DNA of 64,000 bases from Casuarina equisetifolia (lineage: Eukaryota > Streptophyta > Magnoliopsida > Fagales > Casuarinaceae). The DNA lies in assembly GCA_028551475.1 (NCBI GenBank), contig CM052357.1, positions 23,974,451-24,038,450 on the forward strand. Reading direction: 5' to 3'. Both the position numbers and the translations under genes were made by a program. The notes below the pieces were generated by a model. It ran no database searches. It worked only from the letters and a program-made list of their open reading frames with translations, and was not told the origin of the DNA. This document shows positions 37,038 through 48,879 of this stretch, one piece after another; within the stretch, counting starts at the first letter, position 1, and each line of letters starts with the position of its first letter.

Positions 37038-37949
37038 ACACAAAGCTTCAGTCCGTGATTGACCAATAAAAATCTCTGTGATCTCTTCCATTTGATGATT
37101 GCAGAGATTGAAAAGAGAGGCAGTCATGAAGGAGGCCCAAGACTCCAACATCAGTTAGAGAGGTTTGAAGATTGAAACAAGCAACTAAATATGGCAAAGA
37201 TGTATTCAGACATGGGAAGCATTCATTTTTAAGGGATGAAGTTATTATTATAATCATTGTGTTGGAACAGAATGTTTAAACAAGAAGAAAGTTCACTATC
37301 TATATATTGAATAATAACCTTTAATTGCTTATTTATACTCGTTAGCGGCTTGTGCTTCAGGTTGAGAACAAGATGATGATTATGACATAATCAAAGAGAT
37401 CTACCAGACTTCATGAATCTTGTTAATGCCATTGCTGTATAGCATTTTTAAGTTATGTAGTTAGGTTTCTTGTTGAGGCGAAAAACTACAAATAGAAGGG
37501 TTTCGCCTCAATTTAGCTGACGCCGGTGACTAAATTCAAGGTCTCGTGATCAAATGGTATTATCGTGGCAGAAGCAGTCAATGTAACAAATACCAAATTC
37601 ACTCAATATCTCGTGTCTGAGTTTACAGATTTCTGAAGATGAATACGAAATCGTTGCCTTTGGTAGTCTCATTAAACGGCGGCTTGCGCGAGGCTACGTA
37701 ATAGTTCAAAACGTGGCCTCTACAACTATCACATTTAATTCATCGTCATTGCCAGCAGGCAGAAGCGAGTTTTGACACTTGGGAATGTGACCTTTGGCTT
37801 GACAGCTCTTGTTCCCATGGCGGTGCCTCCAAAGAACAACGCGAAAGGGGCATCCAACACCTGGTCTTCAAGCTCGACGTCTCCCTCTCTCGTTCTCTCT
37901 TATTTGTATGAAGATATGTTCAATTCAAAGCACAAAGAAACAAGGAGAT
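37038..37949. other. Spacer and promoter of glutaredoxin copy A
   Basis: The first part is the PAT1 3' end, including its possible alternative last exon at about 37105-37174. From about 37740 the sequence is similar to the region before copy B (56440-56580): 'gccagca(g/a)gcagaagc', 'ccttggc' or 'cctttggc', and 'cgcgaaagg' landmarks occur in the same order. This is the duplicated promoter and 5' UTR. Confidence 0.6.
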
Positions 37950-40900
37950 ATGGCGTTGAAGAAGGTAGAGGACATTGTATCCTCCAATCCCGTCGTTGTA
38001 TTCAGGTTGCTTTTTCCTCTCTCTCTCTCTCTCACTCTCTCCCCACCGAAGGATTTACAAATCAGTTTCTGATAAGAAACGGTAAGTTGAACATCCAAGA
38101 ACAAAACTCATGGGATTGGAAAGAATGAATCTTGTATTTTTGGAAAAATGTTCTACGGTTACAAGCTCAAACAAAACCATTACAGGGAACTAAATATACA
38201 GTTGCTTAGAGTTTACATTCTATTGTCCGATGGTTAATTGCATTACACGGACAAGGCTATTACATGATGTACATTGTGCTGCTCAGCATCAGCTTTCTCA
38301 ACAGGCCCCCTCAAGCTGGTGCACGGTATAAATCATACATGCCCAGCTTGCCAAGTAGAAAATGATGCTGTGAGATTCCTAAGGCCTTGGTTAGGATATC
38401 TGCAGGTTGATCTCATGATCCAATGTGTTTTGTACGTATGATTCCTGCAGCTACCTTTTCACAAATAAAATGACAATCCACTTCTATGTGTTTGGTTTTC
38501 TCATGGAAAACTAGATTGGCAGCAAGCTTAATGGCAAATTCATTATCACAATGAAGTGTGACAGGTGCTGAAGTGGTTACCTGCAAATCTTTCAAGAGCC
38601 CCAGAAGCCAAATAATCTCACACGCTGCTGTAGCCATAGCACGATACTCAGATTTCATAGAGGATCTAGAAACAAAGGGTTGCTTCTTACACTTCCAAGA
38701 AATCAAGGAAGTCCCCAACTTAACACAGAAACCTGTAGTTGATCTCCTCCCCATGGGACATGATGCATAATCAGAATCACAATAAGCTTGTAATACAAGC
38801 TCACTATCTGATCTAATCAATAAGCTGGGACCTGGCAAACTTTTAACATATCGAATAACTCAAAGAGCTGCCTGATAATGTGAGAGTCTCAGACCATGCA
38901 TGAATTGACTAAGAATTTGCACGGCATAGCTAATATCTGGTCTCGTCATGGTGAGATATATCAATCTTCCTATGAGACGCTGATAACTAGAGATATCTCG
39001 AAATAGAGGGTCAACTGTTAATTGAAGTGGCTCGGCAAAATCAATGCTAACAAATTTATGATTTTGCTCTAAAGGTGTCATGGAAGGCTTACTTCCAGCC
39101 AATCCACACTCTGAAATAAGTTCAAGGGCGTACTTCCTTTGGTTGAGTACAAAGCTGAACTTGTTCCGTGCTATCTCAATCCCAAGGAAATATCTAACTG
39201 GACCAAGGTCTCTAATGTGAAATTTTGAGTTCAAGTAATTCTTGAACGCTTGAATAGTAGACTCATCTCCTCCTGTTATCAGAATATCATCAACATAGAT
39301 AAAGACAATCAGAAGGCCTTTACTTGTTTGCTTGATGTACAAGGAATGATCATGATGTGACTGGCGAAAACCATCCACAATTAGGGCATGTGTGAACTTG
39401 AAGTACCAACTCCGGGATGCCTGCTTAAGTCCATATAATGACTTCCGCAGATGACAAACTAAAGACCCCCCTCGACGTTGAATGCCCTCAGGAATGGTCA
39501 TATAGACTTCAGCGTCTAAGTCGCCCTGAAGGAAGGCATTGTGCACATCCATTTGATGGATTTCCCAATCCTTGACTGCAGCGAGGGTGACCAAGATGAG
39601 AACAGTGATCATTTTTCCAACAGGAGAGAAGGTCTCCTCATAATCAATACCCTTACGCTGGCTATATCCTTTAGCAACAAGCCGGGCTTTATACTTCTCA
39701 ATGCTCCCATCAACCTTATGCTTGATCTTGTAAACCCACTTACAACCAATGGGTTTACGGCCTGCAGGAAGAGGCACTAGGTCCCATGTACTGTTAGATT
39801 CTAATGCATGAATCTCATCAGCCATGGCAGCACGCCATCGAAGGTCAAGAACAACTTCTCTATAGGAGGTAGGTTCAGTGGTGACGGAAATGGAAGCAAT
39901 GAAATGGCGATGGTGCAGGCTCAACCGATGATAGGAAAGGACATGAGAAATGGGATGTGAAGTAGAAGGCATGGAAGGAGTAGATGAGACTGGGAAAACA
40001 TAGTCAGTGGACCAAATAGGGGGTCTATGGGACCGGTCAGACCGACAGGGAGGAAGGGAAATGGGAGATGTAGGTATAAGGGCTAATGGCAAATCGGAAG
40101 GTGATGGGGAAGGAAGGAGTGTATCTTCAGGGGCCATAGTGACTGGAGCATCATGAGGGACTACAGTGGAGGACAGGGGACTGGGTACCTCACTATCGGA
40201 CACAACACGGGTAGTCTCTAAAAGGTCGTCCAAAGGGGTGGAAGGAAAGGGGAAGGGTGTGGTATGTGTGAAAGGGAAGCAATCTTCATGGAAGACCACA
40301 TCCCGACTAACGAAGAACCTCTTCCCCTGGATGTCATAAAGGCGATACCCCTTTTGGGTATAGGGATACCCCATGAAGCTATAGGGAAGTGCACGTGCTC
40401 CAAACTTGTCACGCTGAGTGAGATCAATGGCATAACATAAACATCCAAAAACTCTAAGGTGATTAAGAGAAGGAGATTTGCCAAAAAGCACCTTAAAGGG
40501 GGTTTTACCTCGCAAAGTGGGGGTAGGCGTCCTATTAATCAAATAGGTCGCAGTAAGTACACACTCACCCCAAAAATGAATAGGAATGTTTGCTTGAAAT
40601 TTTAAGGCACGGGCAACATTAAAGATGTGGCGATGTTTTCTTTCCACAACCCCATTCTGTTGTGGGGTGTATACACAAGAGCTCTCATGAACCACACCAT
40701 GAGAGGCAAAGAAGGTGGTGCAAGAGGAGGAAAAAAAATCTTAGGCATTCTCAGTTCAAACACGTCGTATGGGTGTGGAAAATTGGGTGGAAATGAGTGC
40801 AAAAAATTTTTAGATGTGAGGTAAAGTTTCCGTTTTGGCTTGCATCAAAAAAATCCAAGTGGCACGCGAGAAGTCATCAACTATTGTAAGACAATAGCGG

Positions 40901-43900
40901 GCGCCGGAGTGTGAGGGGACCTTGTAAGGTCCCCAAATATCCATGTGGATTAAATCAAAAATGTGCTCAGTCAAAGTGGTACTAGCATGAAAAGATGCTC
41001 GTGTTTGTTTTGCTAAAGGACAAATAGAGCAAGTTTTAATAGAATCAAAAGATGATGAAGTTGCTAAACATGGGATAAGTTGCATCACTTTCATAGAAGG
41101 ATGCCCCAAACGTTGGTGTAAAATATTACAATTCATAATAGAAGAAGGTTTACTAGAAGAATTGTAAAGAACAAAAGGTACACCATGGGCACCATTAGCA
41201 GAATTATGACGCTGCCCACATTTAGACACTAAGTAGTAAAGTCCCTCGTACATCCTACCCAGTCTCGTCACTGTCCCAGTCCATATGTCCTGAAAAATAC
41301 AAAAATCAGGGTAAAAAATGACTCAGCAATGGTTGTCTCGACAATATTTGGCAATGGAGATCAAATTTGCATTAAAGGCCGATGAGTATAGGACGATTTT
41401 AAGGATATGTGATAACTCTATTTTTATAGAGTTATTTTACCTATTTTAGGAAATAAATAACTTTAATAATTGTGAGAAAACATTTGAACTCCTCTTTATT
41501 TACCTAAATTTATCTTGTTTATGTAGAACAAGAAGCCAAGGAGAAAATAGATGAACATAGAGAGTTTGATACTTATTGTGTGGCAAAATCGTAATATCAT
41601 GATCAAGAGAGTCAAGATGGGCTTGGGCTTTGAATGATTGTTATTAGATTTTATTGTTATTGGATTTTCTAAATAATTAGAAAACCTAATCATATTAGGA
41701 GTTCAAAGCCTAATTAAATTAGGAGTTCAAAACTTAATTAAATTACGAGTTCAAAACCCAATTGTTTTAGATCTCTAAGACCCAATTCTACTAGGATAAG
41801 AATAGGTCTAAACCTAAACCCTATTTAAGAGAAGAGAAGAGGCAAAAGAAGGGAAGAGGAGGAAATTGAGCACAACTCAAGAAAGAGGCTAAGAATTCAA
41901 GGTTTTCTTGAAGAGAAGACAACAAGGGTGACAGACTTCTTGTTCTTGGATTCAAGATGCCTTCTTTATTTCTTATTACTATTCTTTCTCATTATTTCTT
42001 TATGTTTTAGTTTATCTTTGTTAGAGCTACGATGTAACCTAATTATGATGGTATGAATCTTATGATTATTATGTTTTGCAAGATATTTTATTTATGTGAA
42101 GTTATATATTACGGAGTTTAATGCTTTTAGGTGATTAGCTACCACTTAGATGACTTGATTTGCATGTTAGAGACCGACAGGAAATAGCATGCAGTTGCTT
42201 CTTGTAATATGCAACCATAGATTAAATATGGATAAACATATACCATATTATTTGTGTGGCTTTCGGTGTAAACTGAGAATGTTCATAAATCCTAATGCAT
42301 TTGGTATGTTTCAATTCACATATAGAGATATAGTGAATTAATGAACTAAGTAGGTTTGCTATACCTAGACATAGGATAGTAAATAAATTAGGAAGTTCCG
42401 CCATCACATAGATATTGTCTTTCTTGCAAGCATAAATAATCAATATTAATACCTAGTAATTATGGTGAAATCGGATGCTCTAACATATTTCTTGCATTTA
42501 GTTTTCTTAGACTTAGTTAGTTAATCTATCATCTATCAATTTGGTTTGCTAGATAATTTTTAGGATTAATTCATCATTAGTACTTAATTAGTTTAGTATT
42601 CACCAATCTTCGTGGGACGATACTTTTCTTATCATTATATTACTTGTTCGACATGTTCACTTGCATATAAATTTCACCGAACAATATGACCATTAGGTAG
42701 GTGCACGGAGCCGGTATGAGTAACATGGATTGTATGGCCATTGGGTAAATTAAAAATTCTAGATGCATGCTTACATGGCTGAGGAGATATCAAGCAATTA
42801 AAATTTCCAGTAACATGATCACTAGCACCTGAATCTATAATCCAATGTAACAAGAAAGTGAGCTCCGGAGTAATACCTGGCCCCGATGAGGAAGAAAGTC
42901 CATTGAGGAGGGTCACAACCTTGTTGTAGTCATCAACATTGAGTTCCAAGGTATGCTTATCTGTGGGAGCTGAAGAAGTGACTTGATTGGTGGATGTTTG
43001 CCTATCCACTTTCCCTTTCCCTTTCTTTTTATTGGAATTGCCAGGGAGCTGATAACATCTTTCTTTGCTGTGACCAATGGTTCCACAATGTGAACAAGGT
43101 ACCAAAAAATAACATTCAGTAACTTGGTGACCATTACGGCTACAATGGGTGCAGTTAAGGCCATTTCCGGGGGAGGAATTGGCATTTTTCTGGCTGAAGT
43201 TGGAGTGGGGCGAGCGCTGAACGGCATGTAGCTCACTGCCGTTGCTAAACGACAGGTCGTTTAGCTGGTAGGGCGACAACCCGTGTGAGAAGGCGCGGCC
43301 CGGTCCGCCTGGCCCACTCGCATAACGACCCAGAAGGTCGGGCCTGCCCACGTAAGGCTGGGTTGCGGGTTGGTCCGAGACCCGTGACCCGCCTGCAAGG
43401 GAACCCAACGTCCCCGACGAGCGTTGGTGTGCCGAGAAGGCCATGGAGTGGCCGCGGACATCGCCGACGAGGATTCTGGTCGATTCTTCATCCCTACTCT
43501 GGGAAATGGCATCCTCAAGGCTTGGTAGAGGCTGGTTGTTCTGGATTTGGGAGCTAATTTGAGCATAGCTCTCATTCAAACCGAGAAGAAACTCCACAAG
43601 CCGCCCTTCGTCTTGATAATCCTCAAATTCGTCGAAACTGGAGATGAATGGGTGACGAATTGCAAGGTAAGTAGAGAGTTGATCCCAAAGATGCTCCAAA
43701 CGCATCACATAGGCGTCCACGGAATCGGTTCCTTGAACGCAAAGAGTGATGGCCCATTTTACAGATACGATCTCTTTGCTGCCAACCTTGGAGAATTTTT
43801 TTTGCAATCGGGACCATATATCCTTGGCATTAGTTGCGTAGGTGAAGCGCTTGTAGATTTCTGGAGAGAGGGACGTGAGGAGCCAGGAGAGGATGACTCC

Positions 43901-45992
43901 GTTGCATCTCTCCCATTGTGAACGGAGAGGAGATGCAGGAGCTGGATCTGGGAAAGAGCCGTCAAGAAGCCCAAATTTGTTCTTCCCCAACAAAGCAATC
44001 TTCATATCACGGCTCTAGGCGGCGAAATTCGAAGCTCCAGATAGCTTTTCAGACGCAATCAAGACCCCAATTGTGTCACTGGGGTGAAGAAAGAGGGGAT
44101 CACCTTGTTGGACAAGTGCGGTAGGGGGGGTCTCGGGAAGCCAGAGGAGGGGATCTAGAAACCTGAGGTGGAGAGCGGTGACCCCGGTCCCGTGGTGGCT
44201 GACGCCGATGGGCACGAGTGGAGCGGCCCCGTGGTTGTTCATCATCGCTGTTGATGGCCATCTGTAAGGTGTTCGACAAATTGCCTGTTAGAGGAAAAAA
44301 CAAGGCAAAGAGGGAACAGAAAAGGGGGTCTGCAACGTGTTTGGTGAAATGCTTGAATGGGGTTTCAGAACAGAAAATGGCAAAGAACAAGGCTGTGTTT
44401 GATTCAAAAAACGAATTCAAACATGGATAATGGAGGATAATGGTGCGGAAGCGAAAAGATGGGAAGAAAGGTGTATTACAGGTCAAGAAAAAAAACGGAA
44501 CCTACTCTGCGATACCATGTTAAGAAACGGTAAGTTGAACATCCAAGAACAAAACTCATGGGATTGGAAAGAATGAATCTTGTATTTTTGGAAAAATGTT
44601 CTACGGTTACAAGCTCAAACAAAACCATTACAGGGAACTAAATATACAGTTGCCTAGAGTTTACATTCTATTGTCCGATGGTTAATTGCATTACACTGAC
44701 AAGGCTATTACATGATGTACATTGTGCTGCTCAGCATCAGCTTTCTCAACAGTTTCATCTGGATATTCTCTCCCACATCGTCAAAGTTGTTACTTTGGCT
44801 GCGTAAATGATGTGGATCATTGAGAAAGCTTGAAACTTCATAGAAAACGAGCAAAGGAATTTTGTTCAGGATATAACAATCCTACGTTTCATCATTTTCA
44901 TTCACTGAAATGGCCGTTGTTCTCTCGGGAACCCCAACTCTTGTTAACTTTGGTTTCCCTTGGAAAACCGTTGTTTTCTTATTTTAATGAGACTGCAAAA
45001 TTTCATCTTACCTAGAAAAAAAGGTCTTAGTTCTTCAGGCAGAAACTTAAACCTTTTCATACAGTCACATGCCTTTCCTCCTCGAGAAAATAGTTGCAAA
45101 GAGAACATCTTTTTCGTTCAATATATGCTTCGATCATGTTAACTTCAAATAGAAAGTGCAGTTACAGAAAAATAATTGACATTCTCAAAATTGCAGTAAA
45201 ACTTACTGTGGTTACTCCAAGAGGGTGAAGCAGCTGCTCACACGGCTAGAAGCAAGATATAAGGTCATTGAACTGGACAAGGAAAGTAAGTGATATTTAC
45301 TATTTTTAAGGTCTGAAGCTACAGTAATAATATCTCTTAGTCGATTCTTGGTTTCCATTTGCCTTCTTGTAAAATGCTCTTTCAATTAGCTCCGCTCAAA
45401 AGTTACCCTGTTTTCTGTGAATAATTATTCTGAAAAATAAGCTTCTGCAACGAGTGAGCATTGACTCTCAAGTTCGATACTGGTTAGAAATTTTCTTCTT
45501 TTAATCCTTTCTGATTACTATCATCTGTTTCAGCATGAAAAATAGTTAGATCAAAGCTAAATATCACTTGTGTTTCCTTCAGTCGGATCAATCCCCTTTT
45601 TATTTTCGTCACAACAAGGTATTACCTATTCACGATAGCGTATTTTGAGGAATTATGTGTTAATTCGTTGTTTGAAGGTGATGGACGTGATGTTCAACTT
45701 GCTTTAGCAGAGTGGACTGGACTTGGGACCGTACCCAATGTGTTCATTGCAGGGAAAAACATCGGCGGCTGTGAATGTAAGCCCGGATATTTCCTTCCTT
45801 CTTTTGAGTTTTCACTACAATTAATTCCTGGTTTCATTGTTATCAAAGGCCTAGGAAAATGGAAATAGGAAACTGATGGGATCCTATTATTTTGTTGTTT
45901 ACTGTATTGCAGCGGTTGTAGAGAAGTACCAGGAAGGTCAGCTTGTTCTCCTTCTCGCAGAAGCCGGCACCATTGCTACTGCTCAGGAGTGA
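37950..45992 (+). CDS. Glutaredoxin GRXC1-like, copy A, CGYS active site, intron 1 hosting a Copia element
   Basis: Four exons join in frame: 37950-38005, 45197-45285, 45678-45776, 45913-45992, giving about 107 residues. The thioredoxin-fold glutaredoxin core is present: VVVFSKTYCGYSKRVKQLL (active site CGYS), TVPNVFIAGKNIGGCES (GSH-binding TVP and GG). Class I GRXC1 proteins reduce glutathionylated proteins and some bind an Fe-S cluster. Here the second active-site Cys is Ser, so it should act by a monothiol mechanism. The start MALKKVEDIV lacks about 17 residues found in copy B; an upstream ATG at 37916 aligns with the copy B start but is out of frame. Intron 1 is 7191 bp, of which about 6.7 kb is a Copia element. 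All splice borders are intact, so the gene may still be expressed if the long intron is removed. Confidence 0.85.
38070..38303 (-). repeat. 3' LTR of the Copia element
   Basis: Left LTR, TG...CA ends, about 99 percent identical to the right LTR. Next to the target duplication GTTTC. Confidence 0.93.
41410..42683 (+). mobile_element. Solo LTR nested in the Copia element
   Basis: A 1274-bp block begins TGATAACTC and ends CCGAACA, flanked by the 5-bp duplication ATATG at 41405-41409 and 42684-42688. It has a TATA-like CTATTTAAGAG near 41821 in plus orientation and no coding region, so it is a solo LTR left after LTR-LTR recombination, probably of a Gypsy family. Since it lies inside the Copia element it must be younger than that insertion. 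It contains three copies of a ~28-bp repeat at about 41694-41765. Confidence 0.88.
41694..41765. repeat. Short tandem repeat inside the solo LTR
   Basis: Three copies of a ~27-28-bp unit around 'aggagttcaaa(g/a)c(c/t)taat', typical of variable U3 regions. Confidence 0.75.
44518..44751 (-). repeat. 5' LTR of the Copia element
   Basis: Right LTR, same length as the left. The tRNA-Met primer site lies directly inside it on the minus strand. Confidence 0.93.
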
Positions 45993-46721
45993 AGAAAGTA
46001 GAAGAATTAGAAATGTTCATAGATAAAGCTCCATAGACGAGACTACGTAAAACAGCAATAAAATTAGGACGAGCAACAGTATGTGTTGTAATGGAATGAG
46101 AGAGTATTTTAGAGTTTCACCAACTCCGGTGAGGTTTCACTGGTTTGAGCTGCAAATTGGGGTCATATTTCATGTGCATTTCAAAGGACAGAAGGGTGGG
46201 GTTTTTTTATTGGTTTCAGTTACAAATGTGGATCATGTTTCACGTCCCTCTAGCATTAATAGATGTTTTATGTTGTCAATTTAGATTTGGGTCATCTTCA
46301 TTCTGGTGTTTTCTTTAAAGGTTAATTTTACAATTAATTAAGTTTTTTCTAGTATGGCATGATATCATAGGCTTTAAGTATAGCATTTTATCAATTATAG
46401 ATTAGGTTTAGTTGATTTTATCTTTTTACTTGTAATTATCATGTATGGATTGACTCTCTCTCGGTTTTTAAACTTATAGACAGGAGAAGATGTCATAATG
46501 GTTTTCTTATATGATTAATATTTTAATTTGATATCTTATTATATATTCAAGTGCTTGTTTTTTTTTAAAAAAAAGAGTATTAAAGAAAAAAGTTGAATCT
46601 TTTCTTACAATTAGTAAAAATGTACATGATATTGTAATCAAACTAAGGAAGCATGTTCCGTTGTACCCGGTAGACAAAATAGTTGTATAACTCGTTTGAG
46701 AATGTTTTATAAACGGGATAA
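45993..46721. other. Spacer downstream of glutaredoxin copy A
   Basis: Copy A 3' UTR followed by AT-rich sequence. The part at about 46605-46720 resembles 55395-55520 (landmarks 'aaatgtaca(t/c)ga' and 'agacaaaata'), so it is a fragment of a repeat also present there. Confidence 0.45.
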
Positions 46722-48740
46722 TCCACCAAGTAAAATTTACTAATTTCTAGTTTAGACCTTGCCAAATATTGGACTAGCCTCCAAGAAAATTTAAGTGAGG
46801 ATCATTAGTACTTTAGAAAATGTTGGAATATATTTTAGTGATATTAGAATATATAAATATTTTGATGATAAAGAAAAATGGGTATTATAGTATGATAACA
46901 TTATAATTATTTTGTTGGAATATATTGATGATAGAATGAATTATAATATGAAAATATTATAATTAATATTTGATCATTTATAGGTTCTTATCAGAAAAAT
47001 AATACTGAAATTGTACATAGGAAATTAAGTTAGAATAAGCTCAGTCCGCAAGTCAGACCCAGTCCAAAGAGGCGTGACCCAATCCAGAAAAGTGCAACCT
47101 AGGCGTAAGCCCACATGAGCCGGCCTAGAGCACGACTTAGGTCCAATTTGTGACCTACAATCTAGAAGCATGTGCAACCCTGCAAACAAGCCCAAACCCA
47201 GTCCTGACCCACGACCTGCTCAACGCCATGACTTCATCACTTCATTTAGCTGCCAATTTCAACTCTGATCAAGCTACAAAATGACTCTTTGGAAAGTTAA
47301 CATAGAGATGAACAATTATGTCAAGAAAAATCGAAGACTCACTGAGAGAATTAATTTGAAGAAATTGTGAAGTTATTCAAGTTTTAGCCTTAACTGCTCA
47401 AAAGTGAAATTGGAAACGGATTAGAGGGTTTCTAAAAATGATTTCAAAGAGCTTTTGTAAGGAAGAAAATTCTTTATCAATTTGTGAAGGACCCACAAAG
47501 ATTAATTTCAAAAGTGAACAGAATTGATAAAAATTTGAGAAAGACCTAGAAACTTAACCCAATAATTCAATTCTTTGGTCCACGAAGCTAACTTAAGTTA
47601 CAGACTAAACGGTGGCATTTTGAAGCTCCATTTTGAACGTCTTTAAACTAGAACGAAGAGGAAACTATCTTTGAATTCTCTGCCTCTTCAAACAGCTTGA
47701 AATCTAGTCACCATCACTCTAGAATGGGAAAAAAATCATAGATGTTAGAATAACTAGTTTTTGGAGTTAAAGAGGTGCGTTTTTAACATCTATTCTACAA
47801 AGAAACAAAGGAAAGTTGTAGTTACATTAACTAAGATATGAAGAAATGAAAGCCCTTAGCTTAGCAATCTTCCATATATATTTCATATCTTAAGGAAATT
47901 GCTTAAGCTTATAATAAGTTTAAGAAACTTTAACTCGTTGATATGTGTTGAGACACATCTTGTATTTAATCTTTGGTGTAAGGATTGCTTGACTCCTTGA
48001 AGAGGAGTTGGAAAGTGTAGGAGTAAGTTTTTCTTAACTTTATCGTAAAGTGGACTTCAATCAGTTGTGTTGAAGGAGAAGAGGGTGGAAGTAGGTGAAA
48101 AATGGTCGAACCACCGTATAAACTAGTATCTCACCTCTCTTGTGTTTAATTATATTTAAATTCTTTATTTGATTGTAAAAATTTATTGAACACAAATTAA
48201 AAGTAATTTTTTAAAGAGAAATCTAATTCATCCCCTCTTAGATTGCTATAGGATCCAGCAGAAAAGATGTAATTTTTCTAAAAAATAAACCTTTTGTAAA
48301 GACAATAAATATGCTTTGGAAAATTCTCCAATAATGCACTCATGTTGACATTCATGGTGTCCAAAGAAGCCAAAGGTGCATATTGACATACTATTGATTT
48401 TTTTGTTTTTGTTTTGTATTTATGTGTTTGCTTTACAAGAATGTTATAAAGAAAATATTTTTAGCTAAAAAGAAATCAAATGTTTCAACTCTAGAGAGAA
48501 GTTAGATTTTTCTCTTGCCTCTTATATTTATCCTTGGTGTCAAACTTAAGCATACATCAATTTCTATACTACTTTATTTTTAAAAAAGTGCAAAATTCTT
48601 GCTATAAAACACAATCATAGTGTAACCAACTAATCACTTAAGAATAACTATTTAAGTTTGATACATAGCATACAAAAATATTCTTGTAGGATAACAACTA
48701 ATTACTCAAGACTAACTATTTAAGTTTTATGGATACATAG
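46722..48740. pseudogene. Fragment duplicated from an intron of the large membrane protein gene
   Basis: The segments 46722-46820 and 48261-48690 match 62057-62575 in the same order and strand: 'caagtaaaattt', 'ctaatttctagtt(t/c)agacc', 'agcctccaag', 'aagacaat(a/g)aa(t/c)atgctttgga', 'attgacatactattgat', 'tttttctcttgcctcttata'-type landmarks. The match covers most of one intron of the minus-strand membrane protein gene and the first bases of the neighbouring exon. It follows glutaredoxin copy A as the full gene follows copy B, so it is a relic of a tandem segmental duplication. A solo LTR interrupts it. The last ~68 bp are repeated in tandem (48628-48695 and 48696-48745). Confidence 0.75.
46821..48260. 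mobile_element. Solo LTR with matching empty site elsewhere in the window
   Basis: A 1440-bp block starts TGTTGGAATA and ends GGATCCAGCA, with the duplication GAAAA at 46816-46820 and 48261-48265. The right end, with the CATCCCCTCTTAGATTGC run, resembles 3' ends of Copia (SIRE-like) LTRs. There is no coding part. The related intron at about 62148-62160 reads straight across the site with a single 'gaaaa', which confirms the boundaries. Confidence 0.88.
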
Positions 48741-48879
48741 CTACCATTATCATAAAAAAAAAAAAGGCATTTAAGAAGAGATTGTAAGAGAGAGACCGAA
48801 AAAGGAAGAGATTTTACAAGAACTACTGAGAATGACAAAACAAAAGCCATTGTTAATAAAGATTATATTGTAACATATG

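Larger units (their letters stand above)
38070..44751 (-). mobile_element. Copia LTR retrotransposon in glutaredoxin intron 1
   Basis: LTRs of 234 bp lie at 38070-38303 and 44518-44751 (TG...CA) and differ at about three positions, roughly 1.3 percent. Using a common plant rate of 1.3e-8 per site per year gives about half a million years, a rough figure. The target duplication GTTTC is at 38065-38069 and 44752-44756. The primer site (TGGTATCGCAGAG, tRNA-iMet) follows the right LTR on the minus strand and a purine tract (TTGAGGGGGCC) precedes the left one. Coding parts in order are gag with two zinc knuckles and the protease motif DSGASDHVTG (44005-42674), a nested solo LTR, integrase with its HxxxRLGH pre-domain (41271-38860, shared with the reverse transcriptase, YVDDILITG), and RNase H (38838-38413). 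It is broken: the nested LTR plus a few other breaks disrupt the coding region. Confidence 0.95.

Noticed and set aside
37950-45992. Glutaredoxin copy A as a pseudogene killed by the insertion
   Set aside because: All exons, splice borders and the frame are intact; the insertion is intronic.
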